Source: Deinococcus radiopugnans ATCC 19172
GTDB lineage: Bacteria > Deinococcota > Deinococci > Deinococcales > Deinococcaceae
Length of the DNA: 53,163 bases
Assembly (NCBI RefSeq): GCF_006335125.1
Contig: NZ_VDMO01000023.1
Location: 1-53,163 of the forward strand
Direction: 5' to 3'
Shown here: one piece after another, positions 9,066-18,826 of the stretch
Numbering within the stretch: position 1 is the first letter of the stretch
How the letters are laid out: every line of letters begins with the position of its first letter
Position numbers and translations under genes: made by a program
The notes under the pieces: generated by a model
What the model was told of the DNA's origin: nothing
Databases searched by the model: none
What the model saw: only the letters and a program-made list of their open reading frames with translations

Positions 9066-10031
9066 ATGAGCGCTTCCCCCCCTCCCATTATCGAAACGCA
9101 GGAGCTGCGCAAGGTCTACAAAGACCGCGCGGTGGTGGACGGCCTGAGCCTGCGCGTGCTGCCCGGCGAGGTCTTCGGCTTCCTGGGGCCGAACGGCGCG
9201 GGCAAAAGCACCACCGTCAAGATGCTGCTGGGGCTGGTGCTGCCCACCGGCGGCCAGATGCGCGTGCTGGGCGGCTCCCCCGCCGATCCCGCCGTGCGCG
9301 CCCGCCTGGGCTTCCTGCCCGAGCAGTTCCGCTTTCAAACGTGGATGACCGCCGAGGAATTCCTGCACTTTCACGGGCGGCTGGCCGGAATGCGGGCCGC
9401 CGAACTGCGCGCCCGCGTCCCGCAGGTGCTCAAAACCGTGGGCCTGGGGGGGCGCGGCCAGGAGTCGCTGGGCGGCTACAGCAAGGGCATGTTGCAACGC
9501 TGCGGGCTGGCCGGGGCGATCCTGGCGCGGCCCGAACTGGTGTTTCTGGACGAGCCGACGAGCGCCCTCGATCCCATCGGCCGGGTGGAGGTGCGCGAGA
9601 TCATCGAGGGCCTGCGCGCCGACGGCGTGGCGGTGTTCCTCAACTCGCACCTGCTGTCGGAGGTGGAACAGGTGTGTGACCGGGTGGCCTTCGTCAAGGA
9701 GGGCCGGGTCTTGCAGCAGGGCAGCATGCAGGAGCTGATGGGCGGCGTGATCCCGCTGGGCATCCGGGTGGACGCCGTGAAGCCCGGCCTGCTGGACGCG
9801 CTGGCCCGGCTGGGCGAGGTGCGCCACACCGATACCCAGACCCCTGGCCGCGCCGAGATCGAGCTGTGGCTGCCGGACGCAGACCGGGTGCCTGCGGTGG
9901 CCGACGCCATCCACGCATCTGGCGCTCGTCTGCACGCCCTGATCCCGCGCCGCCCCGATCTGGAAACGATGTTCCTGGAGCTGATCGAGGATCGCCCGGC
10001 CCCCACCACCCCGGAGGCCGTCCGTGCGTAA
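9066..10031 (+). CDS. ABC-2 type exporter, ATP-binding subunit
   Basis: Predicted 321-residue nucleotide-binding subunit of an ABC-2 exporter. Walker A is GPNGAGKST, the signature is the variant YSKGM typical of NatA/CcmA-like exporters, and Walker B is LVFLDEPTSALDP with a following switch His (NSHLLSEVE). The C-terminal 90 residues after the ATPase domain form the small extra domain common in this class. The gene overlaps the next by 8 bases, so the two products should form one transporter. The substrate is not predictable; relatives move drugs, Na+ or lipids. Confidence 0.92.
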   Translation: MSASPPPIIETQELRKVYKDRAVVDGLSLRVLPGEVFGFLGPNGAGKSTTVKMLLGLVLPTGGQMRVLGGSPADPAVRARLGFLPEQFRFQTWMTAEEFLHFHGRLAGMRAAELRARVPQVLKTVGLGGRGQESLGGYSKGMLQRCGLAGAILARPELVFLDEPTSALDPIGRVEVREIIEGLRADGVAVFLNSHLLSEVEQVCDRVAFVKEGRVLQQGSMQELMGGVIPLGIRVDAVKPGLLDALARLGEVRHTDTQTPGRAEIELWLPDADRVPAVADAIHASGARLHALIPRRPDLETMFLELIEDRPAPTTPEAVRA

Positions 10032-10896
10032 TGCCCTTCTCATTGCCGAACTGTCCCTGCGCGAGGCCGTCCGCAAGCGGCTGGTCAGCGTGCTGCTTAT
10101 TCTCAGCGTGCTGTTTATCGGCTTCTACCTGTACGGCATCTACCGCCTGGAACTGAATCTGAACGAGCGGGCGGTGGACGCTGGCCTGGACGGGCGCAGC
10201 ACCACGGGGCTGTCGAACCTGCCGGTGATGTACGCGGCCATGTTCGGCATGTACCTGGTGTATTTCCTGGGGGCGCTGATGTCGGTGCTGTCCACCGTGG
10301 GCGCGGTCAGCGGCGACATCGAGAACGGCGTGATGCAAAGCGTGATCGCCCGCCCGATCAGCCGCGCGCAGCTGGTACTGGGGCGCTGGATCGGCTTCAC
10401 AGTGGTGAACGTGGTGTACGTGGCGCTGCTGGGCATCGCCCTGCTCGTCGGCGTGTACGCCATCACCGGCTACCTGCCGCCCGCTCCCGCCCCCGCGCTG
10501 GGCCTGATCCTGCTGTCCGTGACGCTGCTGACCGCCCTGACGGTGCTGGGCAGCACGCTGTTCACCACCCTCGCCAACGGCATCGGCGTCTTTGTGCTGT
10601 ATGGGGCAGGCTTTACCGGCGGCATCCTGAGCGCCATCGGCACCCTGTCGGACACCCAGATCCTGACCACGCTGGGGCGCGTCGCCAACGTGGTCATGCC
10701 CACCAACGCGCTGTGGCTGGGGGCCAGTTACCTGCTGCAACCGGACAGCCTGCTGGAGATCAGCCGGCGCACCGGGGGGGCCAATCCCTTCTTCGGCGCT
10801 GACCCGATTGCGCCCACGCTGGTCTTATGGGCGGCCGCGCTGGCGGCGCTGGCCGTGATGGCGGCGATGTGGCGCTTCAGCCGGCGCGATCTGTAG
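10024..10896 (+). CDS. ABC-2 type exporter, permease subunit
   Basis: Predicted 290-residue integral membrane partner of the preceding ATPase. About six hydrophobic segments are visible, beginning with VSVLLILSVLFIGFYLYGIY. The segment GDIENGVMQSVIARPISRAQLVLGRW is characteristic of ABC-2 permeases. The start is GTG at 10024, inside the end of the ATPase gene, which implies translational coupling. A strong hairpin 25 bases after the stop terminates the operon. Confidence 0.88.
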   Translation: MRNALLIAELSLREAVRKRLVSVLLILSVLFIGFYLYGIYRLELNLNERAVDAGLDGRSTTGLSNLPVMYAAMFGMYLVYFLGALMSVLSTVGAVSGDIENGVMQSVIARPISRAQLVLGRWIGFTVVNVVYVALLGIALLVGVYAITGYLPPAPAPALGLILLSVTLLTALTVLGSTLFTTLANGIGVFVLYGAGFTGGILSAIGTLSDTQILTTLGRVANVVMPTNALWLGASYLLQPDSLLEISRRTGGANPFFGADPIAPTLVLWAAALAALAVMAAMWRFSRRDL

Positions 10897-10919
10897 CGGC
10901 GGGCGATCGTCCAGGCCAG

Positions 10920-10956
10920 GGGACGGCCCCTCTCCACTGTGAAGAGGGGCCGTCCC
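10920..10956. terminator. Bidirectional terminator hairpin
   Basis: A long stem GGGACGGCCCCTCT pairs with AGAGGGGCCGTCCC around a short loop. It lies between the exporter operon and the convergent metal importer operon. The plus-strand U-run is short (TTGT), so it may act mainly by its stability. Confidence 0.65.
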
Positions 10957-11002
10957 TTGTGGCGATATTTCGAGTCGGAATGACCCTCCGCAGGAGAGAT
11001 GC

Positions 11003-11944
11003 TCAGTCGGTGGCCTGCTCCTTGCTGGCGTTGCGCACCCGAGTCAGAATCGGGCGGGGCGTGGAGGCGAGGCCACCCTCGCCCAGCTCATCGGCCCGTT
11101 CGGCCAGCTGCTGGCGGCGGCGGGCCAGCTGACCGTGCTTGGGCGCGAAGACAAAGGCCAGCAGGAAGAAGAGGCTCTGCACCAGCACGATGCACGCGCC
11201 CGTCGCGCCGTCCAGAAAGTAGCTGCCGTAGGTGCCGATCACGGCGGACAGGATGCCGCAGGCCACGGCGATCCACAGCATCTTCGAGAACCTGTCGGTC
11301 AGCAGGTAGGCGGTGGCCCCCGGCGTGATCAGCATCGCCACCACCAGAATCACGCCCACGGTTTGCAGCGCGGTCACGATGGTCAGTGCCAGCACGGTGA
11401 GCAGCACGTAGTTCAGCACGCCGGTGTTCAGGCCAATCGAGCGGGCGTGGGTGGGGTCAAACACGTACAGCAGCAGGTCTTTTCTGAGCAGCAGGGTCAC
11501 GGTCAGCGCGATGGCCCCGGCAATCACCGTCTGCCACAGCTCTGAGTCGCCGATGCCCAGCACGTCCCCGAACAGGATGTGGCTCAGGTGGACGTCGCTG
11601 GAAATCTTGGAGATCATCACCAGCCCCAGCGCGAACAGCGCCGTGAAGACCACCCCGATCACGGTGTCCTCCTTGACCCGCGAGCGCGACTGGATAAAGC
11701 CGATGGCGCTCACGCTGAGCAGCCCGAAGGCGAAGGCCCCGATCACGAAGGGCAGCCCCAGCAGGTACGAGATCACCACGCCGGGCAACACGGCGTGTGA
11801 AACGGCGTCGCCCATTAAAGACCAGCCCTTGAGGATCACGAAGCACGACAGCACCGCGCACACGGCGCCCACCAGCGCGCTGACCAGCAGGGCGCGGGTC
11901 ATGAAGTCGTAGTGCAGGGGGGCCAGCAGCAGTTCCAAATTCAT
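11003..11944 (-). CDS. Manganese/zinc-type ABC transporter permease (ABC-3 family)
   Basis: Predicted 313-residue membrane subunit of a cluster-9 metal importer (MntB/ZnuB/PsaC class). The family stretch KGWSLMGDAVSHAVLPGVVISYLLG is near residue 45, and about eight membrane segments follow. The C-terminal 40 residues are hydrophilic and cytoplasmic. It is the third gene of a three-gene operon (binding protein, ATPase, permease) with 4-base overlaps at both junctions. Metal specificity (Mn, Zn or Fe) cannot be read from the permease. The DtxR/MntR-like box upstream of the operon favours Mn or Fe. Confidence 0.9.
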   Translation of the reverse strand: MNLELLLAPLHYDFMTRALLVSALVGAVCAVLSCFVILKGWSLMGDAVSHAVLPGVVISYLLGLPFVIGAFAFGLLSVSAIGFIQSRSRVKEDTVIGVVFTALFALGLVMISKISSDVHLSHILFGDVLGIGDSELWQTVIAGAIALTVTLLLRKDLLLYVFDPTHARSIGLNTGVLNYVLLTVLALTIVTALQTVGVILVVAMLITPGATAYLLTDRFSKMLWIAVACGILSAVIGTYGSYFLDGATGACIVLVQSLFFLLAFVFAPKHGQLARRRQQLAERADELGEGGLASTPRPILTRVRNASKEQATD

Positions 11945-12705
11945 GGGCGGGCCTCCAGTTTGGCCGTGGAAGGAGCGTGCAGCGGCGAGCGGCCCCCGAA
12001 GGTGTGGGCCAGATGCTCGGCGGTCAGCACCTCATCGGTGGGGCCGTACAGTAAGACGGTGCGGTCTGCGATCAGGGCCACCTCGTCACAGAAGGTTTCC
12101 AGCGTGCCCAGATCGTGGGTGCTGACCAGCATCGAGCGGCCCTCGCGGCGCAGCTCGCCCATCAGCGCAATGATCGCCTCGCTGGTGCCCACGTCCACGC
12201 CGCCGAAGGGTTCGTCCAGCAGCAGCAGGCGGCCCTCCTGGGCCAGCGCGCGGGCCAGGAAAGCGCGTTTGCGCTGCCCGCCGCTCAGTTCGCCGATCTG
12301 GCGCCCGGCAAAGGCGCTCATCCCCACGCGCTCCAGGCTTTCCTCCACCAGTTGGTGATCGGCAGCCCCCGGACGGCGCAGCCAGCCCATCTGGCCCTGG
12401 CGGCCCATCATGACCACCTCGCGCACGCTGACCGGGAAGTTCCAGTCCACGTCCTCGCTCTGCGGCACGTAGGCGATCAGTCCGGCCTTCTGGGCGCGGA
12501 TGACGGGTTGCTCGAAGACTTGCACGCTGCCGCGCAGCGGAGGCAGGAATCCCATTACGGTCTTGAACAGCGTGCTTTTGCCCGAGCCGTTCATGCCCAC
12601 CAGCCCGCAGACGCTGCCGCCCCCCACCTGCAAGGTGGCCTGCCGCAGGGCGAGTCGTCCGCCGCCGTAGGCCACGCTCACGTTTTGAACGTCCAGCGCG
12701 ATCAT
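11941..12705 (-). CDS. Manganese/zinc-type ABC transporter ATP-binding protein
   Basis: Predicted 254-residue ATPase of the metal importer. Walker A is GMNGSGKST, the signature LSGGQRKRA and Walker B LLLLDEPFGGVD, with the switch His in VSTHDLGTLE. The frame stays open far upstream, over the binding-protein gene. The ATG at 12703-12705 is chosen because it begins with the canonical MIALDVQNVSVAYGG and overlaps the upstream stop as ATGA. Its own stop overlaps the permease start in the same way. Confidence 0.93.
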   Translation of the reverse strand: MIALDVQNVSVAYGGGRLALRQATLQVGGGSVCGLVGMNGSGKSTLFKTVMGFLPPLRGSVQVFEQPVIRAQKAGLIAYVPQSEDVDWNFPVSVREVVMMGRQGQMGWLRRPGAADHQLVEESLERVGMSAFAGRQIGELSGGQRKRAFLARALAQEGRLLLLDEPFGGVDVGTSEAIIALMGELRREGRSMLVSTHDLGTLETFCDEVALIADRTVLLYGPTDEVLTAEHLAHTFGGRSPLHAPSTAKLEARP

Positions 12706-13607
12706 TTCTGGCCTCCCAGGCCCCTGAGGATGGTGTCGGCGTCCTTTTGCAGCAGGGTCAGGTAGGTGGGCACCGGCCCTCCCGCGTCGGTCAGCGAGTC
12801 CACGTACAGCACGCCGCCGAATCTGGCTCCGGCCTCCCGCGCCACCTGCTGCATGCCGCGCGTGGGCACGGTGCTTTCGCAGAACACGGCGGGAATCTTC
12901 CCGGCGCGCACGGCGTCGATCACGCCCTTGATCTGCCGGGGCGTGCCCTGCCCTTCCTCGGCGTTGACCGGCCACAGGTAATGCTCGGACAGGCCATAGT
13001 CGCGCGTCAGGTAGGAAAAGGCCCCCTCGCAGGTCACCAGCGCCCGCTGATTTTTCGGCAGGCTGGCGAGTTGGGTCTTCAGGCGGGCGTCCACCGCGCG
13101 AATCTTGGCGCTGTAGGCCTTCGCGTTGGCGTTGAAGGTCTTTGCCCCGGCGGGATCGAGCTTCACGAACGCCTTGCGGATGTTTTCGACATAGACCAGC
13201 GCGTTCTTGGGCGACATCCAGGCGTGCGGGTTGGGCTTGCCCTTGTAAGCATCGGCGCTGATGTTCACCGGCTTGATGCCGTCGGTCAGCGTGACGCTGG
13301 GCACCTGGCCCAGTTGCCGCGTGAATTTCTCGAACCACAGCTCCAGGCCCAGCCCGTTGTTCAGGATCAGGCTGGCCCCGCGCGCGTTTACCAGATCGCT
13401 GGGCGTGAACTGGTAGCCATGAATCTCGGCGCCGGGCTTGGTGATGGACACGACATTCAGGCGGTCTCCGGCGACGTTCTGTGCCATGTCGGCCAGGATG
13501 GTAAAGGTGGTCAGGACGGTCTTTTTTTCGGAGGATGGGGCGGCCTGAGCCACACCCGATGCCGCCATCGCAGCGCAGAGCAACAGGGTTTGAGGCTTCC
13601 TGATCAT
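12702..13607 (-). CDS. Metal ABC transporter substrate-binding protein (cluster A-I, ZnuA/PsaA type)
   Basis: Predicted 301-residue secreted binding protein that delivers Mn, Zn or Fe to the permease. It has a signal peptide (MIRKPQTLLLCAAMAASGVAQA) without an obvious lipobox. The first metal His lies in AEIHGYQFTPSD, the second in NPHAWMSPKNALVYV, and carboxylate ligands are expected at CEGAFSYL and ESTVP. There is no long His-rich loop of the kind seen in many zinc-specific ZnuA proteins, which weakly favours manganese. The start is fixed by a promoter 6 bases upstream that carries a DtxR-like operator. Confidence 0.9.
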   Translation of the reverse strand: MIRKPQTLLLCAAMAASGVAQAAPSSEKKTVLTTFTILADMAQNVAGDRLNVVSITKPGAEIHGYQFTPSDLVNARGASLILNNGLGLELWFEKFTRQLGQVPSVTLTDGIKPVNISADAYKGKPNPHAWMSPKNALVYVENIRKAFVKLDPAGAKTFNANAKAYSAKIRAVDARLKTQLASLPKNQRALVTCEGAFSYLTRDYGLSEHYLWPVNAEEGQGTPRQIKGVIDAVRAGKIPAVFCESTVPTRGMQQVAREAGARFGGVLYVDSLTDAGGPVPTYLTLLQKDADTILRGLGGQK

Positions 13608-13610
13608 AAT

Positions 13611-13642
13611 TTTAGGTTAGACTAAACACAGACCGAAGTCAA
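13611..13642 (-). promoter_or_regulatory. Promoter with overlapping DtxR/MntR-like operator for the metal importer operon
   Basis: On the minus strand there is a -35 TTGACT (13637-13642), a 17-base spacer and a -10 TAACCT (13614-13619), then the ATG 6 bases later. Across the -10 lies TTTAGGTTAGACTAAACA (plus strand 13611-13628). It resembles the DtxR/IdeR consensus TTAGGTTAGGCTAACCTAA and has TTTAG/CTAAA dyad arms. Binding there would block the promoter, as expected for metal-dependent repression. The repressor is not in the window. Confidence 0.65.
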
Positions 13643-13679
13643 TTGCGATTCAGTTTTCGGCCCGCGAATTATCGGGGGT

Positions 13680-14948
13680 TCAGGGTGGTGGAAGGAGTGC
13701 CCGGCCGCCCCGCCGAAGCCGCTGTCCCAGCCGCTGCAAATCTTCCATCCCCCCAGCAGGCAGCAAGGCGTCCAGGTAGGGCAGGGCCGCCTTGATGGCG
13801 CGTTGCACCGGCTGGTAGCCCGGCAGCGCGGCCAGCGGCGAGAGCCAGATCAGCCGACCGGCCCGCGCCTTCAGGTCACGCAGGGCGCGTTCCAGCACCT
13901 CCGGTTCCCCGGTGTCCAGTCCGTCGCTCAGGATTAAAACCAGCGTGTCGCGGCCCACCCGTTCGCGTTCCTGGCGGGCCAGTTGCAGCAGGTTCTCGCC
14001 GATGCGGGTGCCGCCGCCCCAGGCCTCGCCCAGGTCCGGCAGGCTCAGCGGCTGGCCCGGCAGCGCCTGATGCAGATACGGGGTCAGGCGGCGCAGCCCG
14101 GTGGAAAAGGCGTAGACCTCCACCCGGCGGGTGCGCAGCGACAGGGCCTGGGCGAATCTGAGCAGCAGCGTGGCGTCGCGGCCCATACTGCGGCTGCCGT
14201 CCAGCACCAGCAGGAAGCGCGGCGAGCGGCGCGGGCGGCCCAGCCAGCGCAGCACTGCCGGGTCGCCTGCGGTGCGGGCGGCGGCGCGCAGGGTGCGGCG
14301 GGCGTCCAGCTTCGGCCCGCGCAGCAGCGGCTTCAGGCGTCTGGACCGCCCCAGTTCCACGGCCTGAATCAGTGCGGCGGCGGCGCGCAACAGCTCCCGC
14401 AACTCTCCCTCTTCGGCGCGCACCTCGCCCCCGGCCCCGGCATTCGGGCTGAGACGGGTCTGAATGGTTTGAACGTCGCCGCCGGAGTCGTCGGGGTTAT
14501 CCTTCGATTCACTCTGGGGTTGGGCCTGCACGGTGGTCAGTTCAGGTGCCTCGCCCGGTTCGGGTGGAGCCGGGGCGGGGGCCTGCCCCTCACCGTCCTG
14601 CTGTTTTTTAGGCGTCGTCTCGGTGTCCTGTTCGGTGCCGGGGGCCTGGGTTTCGGGCAGCAGCGGGGGCAGTTCGGGCGGGGTGGGGCTGCCCCCCGCG
14701 CGGAAGAAGGTGTTGAACTCGTGATCGAAGACGCGGGCCTGTTCCGGGCGGGCGATCAGCACGGCGCGCAGGGCGTCGCGCAGTTGCCGCTTGCTCAGCA
14801 CGTCCACCACCCCGGCGGCCCGCAGGGCGTCGCCCGCCTCCCCCGGACCCACCAGAAAGCCGTGCCTCACGCGCAGCCGGATCACGAAAGAGGTGATTTT
14901 TGCGGACAGTTCTGCCGGCAGCGAGGTCTCGGGGAAAGGGGCCGTCAC
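13680..14948 (-). CDS. VWA domain protein (CoxE-like), partner of MoxR ATPase
   Basis: Predicted 422-residue cytoplasmic protein. Residues 1-100 form a helical N-terminal region, residues 100-180 a Pro/Gln/Glu-rich linker, and the C-terminal 200 residues a von Willebrand A domain. Its metal-ion-dependent adhesion site is DGSRSMG, followed by RVEVYAFSTGL. The GTG start at 14948 overlaps the stop of the upstream MoxR ATPase as GTGA. MoxR/VWA pairs act as metal-insertion or assembly chaperones in several systems (CO dehydrogenase CoxD/CoxE, for example). No obvious client enzyme is adjacent here. Confidence 0.85.
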   Translation of the reverse strand: MTAPFPETSLPAELSAKITSFVIRLRVRHGFLVGPGEAGDALRAAGVVDVLSKRQLRDALRAVLIARPEQARVFDHEFNTFFRAGGSPTPPELPPLLPETQAPGTEQDTETTPKKQQDGEGQAPAPAPPEPGEAPELTTVQAQPQSESKDNPDDSGGDVQTIQTRLSPNAGAGGEVRAEEGELRELLRAAAALIQAVELGRSRRLKPLLRGPKLDARRTLRAAARTAGDPAVLRWLGRPRRSPRFLLVLDGSRSMGRDATLLLRFAQALSLRTRRVEVYAFSTGLRRLTPYLHQALPGQPLSLPDLGEAWGGGTRIGENLLQLARQERERVGRDTLVLILSDGLDTGEPEVLERALRDLKARAGRLIWLSPLAALPGYQPVQRAIKAALPYLDALLPAGGMEDLQRLGQRLRRGGRALLPPP

Positions 14949-15832
14949 CCCGCCTCCGCCCGGCCCGCCACCCCCCGCAGCGTCGGCGCGGCCAGCAGCT
15001 GGTCCTCGCGCAGCTTCAGCACCGCGCCCAGCGTGGCCTCGATGCTCCCGGCGTCCAGATGGTCCTGGTGCAACGCGAGCAGCGCCGCTGCCCAGTCCAG
15101 CGTTTCGGCCACCCCTGGCGGTTTGCCCAGAGGGAGTTGACGCAGGGCATGCACGGCGTCGGTGACCTGACGGGCCAGCGCCGCGTCGATGCCCGGCAGC
15201 CGCGCCTGCACGATCTCCAGTTCCTGCCGCGCGGTGGGGTATTCCACCCAGTGGTACAGGCAGCGGCGGCGCAGCGCGTCGCTCAGCTCGCGCGAACGGT
15301 TGCTGGTCAGAATGGTGTGCGGGCGCGTGCGGGCCTTCAGGGTCCCCAGTTCCGGCACCGTGATCTGCCACTCGGCCAGCAACTCCAGCAAAAAGGCCTC
15401 GAAGGCGTCGTCGGCGCGGTCGATCTCGTCGATCAGCAGCACCGGGGCCACGTCCTGCTGAATGGCCTGCAGCAGCGGGCGGGCCATCAGGAAGCGTTCG
15501 CCGTACAGTTCGTCGTCGTCCACCCGGCCCCCGCTGATCTCGGCCGAGCGCAGATACAGCAGCTGGCGGGCGTAGTTCCACTCGTACAGCGCGGCCTGCG
15601 CGTCCAGCCCCTCGTAGCACTGCAGGCGGATCAACCGGGTGCCCAGCGCCGCGGCCAGCGTCTTGGCCGCCTCGGTCTTGCCCACCCCGGCCGGGCCTTC
15701 CAGCAGCAGCGGCTTTTGCAGCGCCGGCACCAGCCGCAGCGCCGTGGCCAGCGCGTCCCCGGCCACGTAGCCCTGTGCCCGGAACGCGGCTTGCAGGGCC
15801 GCCGGGTCGGTCAGATCGGCGGCCGAGGTCAC
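14945..15832 (-). CDS. MoxR-family AAA ATPase
   Basis: Predicted 295-residue AAA+ ATPase of the MoxR/CoxD class. Walker A is EGPAGVGKTE near residue 45, Walker B LLIDEIDRAD, sensor 1 HTILTSNRSRELSDALRRRC and the arginine finger in that same segment. The typical MoxR segment LIRLQCYEGLDAQAALYEWNY is present. It starts with GTG at 15832 and is translationally coupled to the VWA partner. Together they probably remodel or activate a client protein, so far unidentified. Confidence 0.9.
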   Translation of the reverse strand: MTSAADLTDPAALQAAFRAQGYVAGDALATALRLVPALQKPLLLEGPAGVGKTEAAKTLAAALGTRLIRLQCYEGLDAQAALYEWNYARQLLYLRSAEISGGRVDDDELYGERFLMARPLLQAIQQDVAPVLLIDEIDRADDAFEAFLLELLAEWQITVPELGTLKARTRPHTILTSNRSRELSDALRRRCLYHWVEYPTARQELEIVQARLPGIDAALARQVTDAVHALRQLPLGKPPGVAETLDWAAALLALHQDHLDAGSIEATLGAVLKLREDQLLAAPTLRGVAGRAEAG

Positions 15833-15971
15833 GCGCCGCCGCCGGAGACGAGGAATGCAGACGGAACAGGAGGCAGCATGACCCAGTATCGCCCATGCCG
15901 GCCGCCGCGTTCTGTCTCAAAAAGAGGATCTTCAGGCGGCGCGTTCAGTGCGGTGGCTCTGGTCTGTCTCT

Positions 15972-17186
<1,215 letters not shown>

Positions 17187-17193
17187 GGCCCGG

Positions 17194-17199
17194 AGTGTA
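17194..17199 (-). promoter_or_regulatory. -10 box TACACT for the carboxynorspermidine dehydrogenase-like gene
   Basis: Minus-strand TACACT ends 7 bases before the ATG at 17186, indicating a leaderless transcript. Confidence 0.6.
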
Positions 17200-17244
17200 G
17201 CGCGGGACTGCTGGCTGGGCTGAGCGGGATAGGCTGGAGGCCAG

Positions 17245-17631
17245 ATGAGCAAGCGCGCCCGCCCTGCCCCACAGCCCGCCCGGAAGTCCATGGTCAAGAC
17301 GGCCGAACTGCGCGACATCACCCCCGCCGAGCGCGGCAGGGCCATGCGGACCTTCTTCTGGATTCTGCTGGCCTTCGTGGCGGGCATCGGCGTGATTGTC
17401 GCCACGCTGGCGGTGCAGGGCAAGGCGGCCCGCGATTACGGCCAGCGCGTGGTGCAGGCGGTGCAGGCCACCAAACCGTCCGAAAATGTCTCGTATGCCC
17501 AGAAATGCACGGAGGCGCTGCCGGGACCGCTGCCGCGCGGCATCCTGGGCTGCGACGTGACGGTGGACCGGGGAAAGGTCAGCGTGGTGCTGCAGGCGGA
17601 GGGTGACAAACAGTACCGGCTGGGCGAGTAG
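17245..17631 (+). CDS. Hypothetical single-pass membrane protein, 128 aa
   Basis: I do not recognise a family. A basic N-terminus of about 35 residues is followed by one membrane helix (FFWILLAFVAGIGVIVATLAV). An extracytoplasmic domain of some 70 residues contains two cysteines (QKCTEALPGP and ILGCDVTV) that could form a disulfide. The topology is probably N-in. TAGGCT at 17230-17235 plus GGAGG just upstream of the ATG support the start. It is divergent from the dehydrogenase gene and ends 5 bases before the convergent phosphatidyltransferase gene. Confidence 0.7.
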   Translation: MSKRARPAPQPARKSMVKTAELRDITPAERGRAMRTFFWILLAFVAGIGVIVATLAVQGKAARDYGQRVVQAVQATKPSENVSYAQKCTEALPGPLPRGILGCDVTVDRGKVSVVLQAEGDKQYRLGE

Positions 17632-17636
17632 GAATT

Positions 17637-18407
17637 TCAGGTGCGGGAAACCGTCTCGCGTTTGACCTGTCCCTCCCGCCAGCGCTGGACGCCCAGCAAC
17701 AGCGCCGCCTGGACCGGCAGCGAGCGGGTATAGAGCTGGGGCCAGTTGCCCAGCAGGCACAGGCCCAGAAACGCCAGCTGGGTGGTCAGCCCCAGATTGG
17801 CCGCTATGGCGGTGACTGGAAGCGGTGTGTAGGCGCGGCGTTCCTCGGGGGAAGGGGAGTCGCCCACCACCTCCCTCAGCCGCACCTCAAACCAACGGCC
17901 CAATATCCGCTCCTGCGGCAGAAAGTAAGCGGCGTACACGGCTTTCAGACCGGCCAGCACATGCGGGTTGTCCCCCGCCTGCGCCGCTGCCTCGCGGAAG
18001 ACCTCACCCCTCGCCGCGCGGTGCTCGCGTTCCCACAGAAAATCGGTGGTCAGGATCAGGCTTTGCAGCACGGTCAGGGGCAGTCCGGCCCGGCCGGCAA
18101 TCGCCACGTTCAGGGCCAGATCGACCACCAGATCCATCTCGGTGTCCAGGTACCGGCCCGTCTCGGTGGTTTGTCCGGTGGCGCGGGCCAGCTGGCCGTC
18201 CAGATTGTCCAGCACGGTCTTGACCTGCAGCAGCAGCGCAGGGGCGAGGCGTGAGCGCCACCACGGGCCGCCGCGCCGGATCAGCCACGCTGCAGCCACG
18301 CCCAGCGCCGTATGAACCAGCACCACGTGGGCCGGATTCACGTCGAGGCGGGCCAGCGGGTCCACCAGCCGTTGCGCCAGCGGGCGGTAGATTCGCTCGT
18401 TCAGCAC
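17637..18407 (-). CDS. CDP-alcohol phosphatidyltransferase family protein
   Basis: Predicted membrane enzyme that transfers a phosphatidyl or similar group from a CDP-linked donor to an alcohol. It carries the full family motif DG-x2-AR-x8-G-x3-D-x3-D ([23 protein letters not shown]). Several hydrophobic segments flank it, and the C-terminus is long. The start is uncertain. GTG at 18407 gives 256 residues ([14 protein letters not shown]), but the frame stays open upstream, and the usual sequence may begin nearer 18461 next to the stop of the preceding gene, where only ATA or CTG codons are available. The product lipid is unknown. Confidence 0.75.
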   Translation of the reverse strand: MLNERIYRPLAQRLVDPLARLDVNPAHVVLVHTALGVAAAWLIRRGGPWWRSRLAPALLLQVKTVLDNLDGQLARATGQTTETGRYLDTEMDLVVDLALNVAIAGRAGLPLTVLQSLILTTDFLWEREHRAARGEVFREAAAQAGDNPHVLAGLKAVYAAYFLPQERILGRWFEVRLREVVGDSPSPEERRAYTPLPVTAIAANLGLTTQLAFLGLCLLGNWPQLYTRSLPVQAALLLGVQRWREGQVKRETVSRT

Positions 18408-18457
18408 CTCGTCGGCTGGCCGCTTCTTGCGCGTCTGCTCCAGGGTGGACCGTTCTG

Positions 18458-18826
18458 CTATCGCCGTCCCCCGTACTTGGGCGGCCCCTTCTTGACCCCG
18501 GCGTAGCGGTTGCGCTCTTTGCGGCGCTGGGCGCTGCTCAGGCCGCTGCCGCCCTTGCTGCCCGGCGTGGCCGCACTGGCCCCCCGGCGCGGCACGAAGG
18601 AGTCCACCAGCAGGAAGCGGGCCATCGGCACGTACAGAATCAGGATAAAGATCAGGCTGCCCCACCACGTGTTCAGGTACGGGCGCAGCGGCGTCAGCGC
18701 CAGCAGGCTGCTGATCAGCGTGGCCACGGTGGCGAACAGCACCACGCGGATCGCCAGCTTGAGCATCTTGGTCCAGTTGAAACCGGGATCGGGATCGGGG
18801 GTGACCAGCCAGCGCCAGAGGTTCAT
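18458..18826 (-). CDS. Hypothetical two-helix membrane protein, 122 aa
   Basis: Family not recognised. It has two predicted membrane helices ([21 protein letters not shown] and [21 protein letters not shown]) and a very basic C-terminal tail of about 45 residues ([28 protein letters not shown]), probably cytoplasmic and possibly nucleic-acid or lipid contacting. The start overlaps the stop of the upstream gene by 4 bases, so it belongs to a three-gene minus-strand operon with the phosphatidyltransferase. Confidence 0.7.
   Translation of the reverse strand: MNLWRWLVTPDPDPGFNWTKMLKLAIRVVLFATVATLISSLLALTPLRPYLNTWWGSLIFILILYVPMARFLLVDSFVPRRGASAATPGSKGGSGLSSAQRRKERNRYAGVKKGPPKYGGRR

Noticed and set aside
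12706..13338. Extension of the metal ATPase frame upstream over the binding-protein gene
   Set aside because: The canonical ATPase start with ATGA overlap is at 12705, and the upstream part is an alternate frame of the binding-protein gene.
14949..15920. Extension of the VWA frame over the MoxR gene
   Set aside because: The GTG at 14948 overlaps the MoxR stop, and the extra sequence is Arg/Gly-rich shadow of MoxR.
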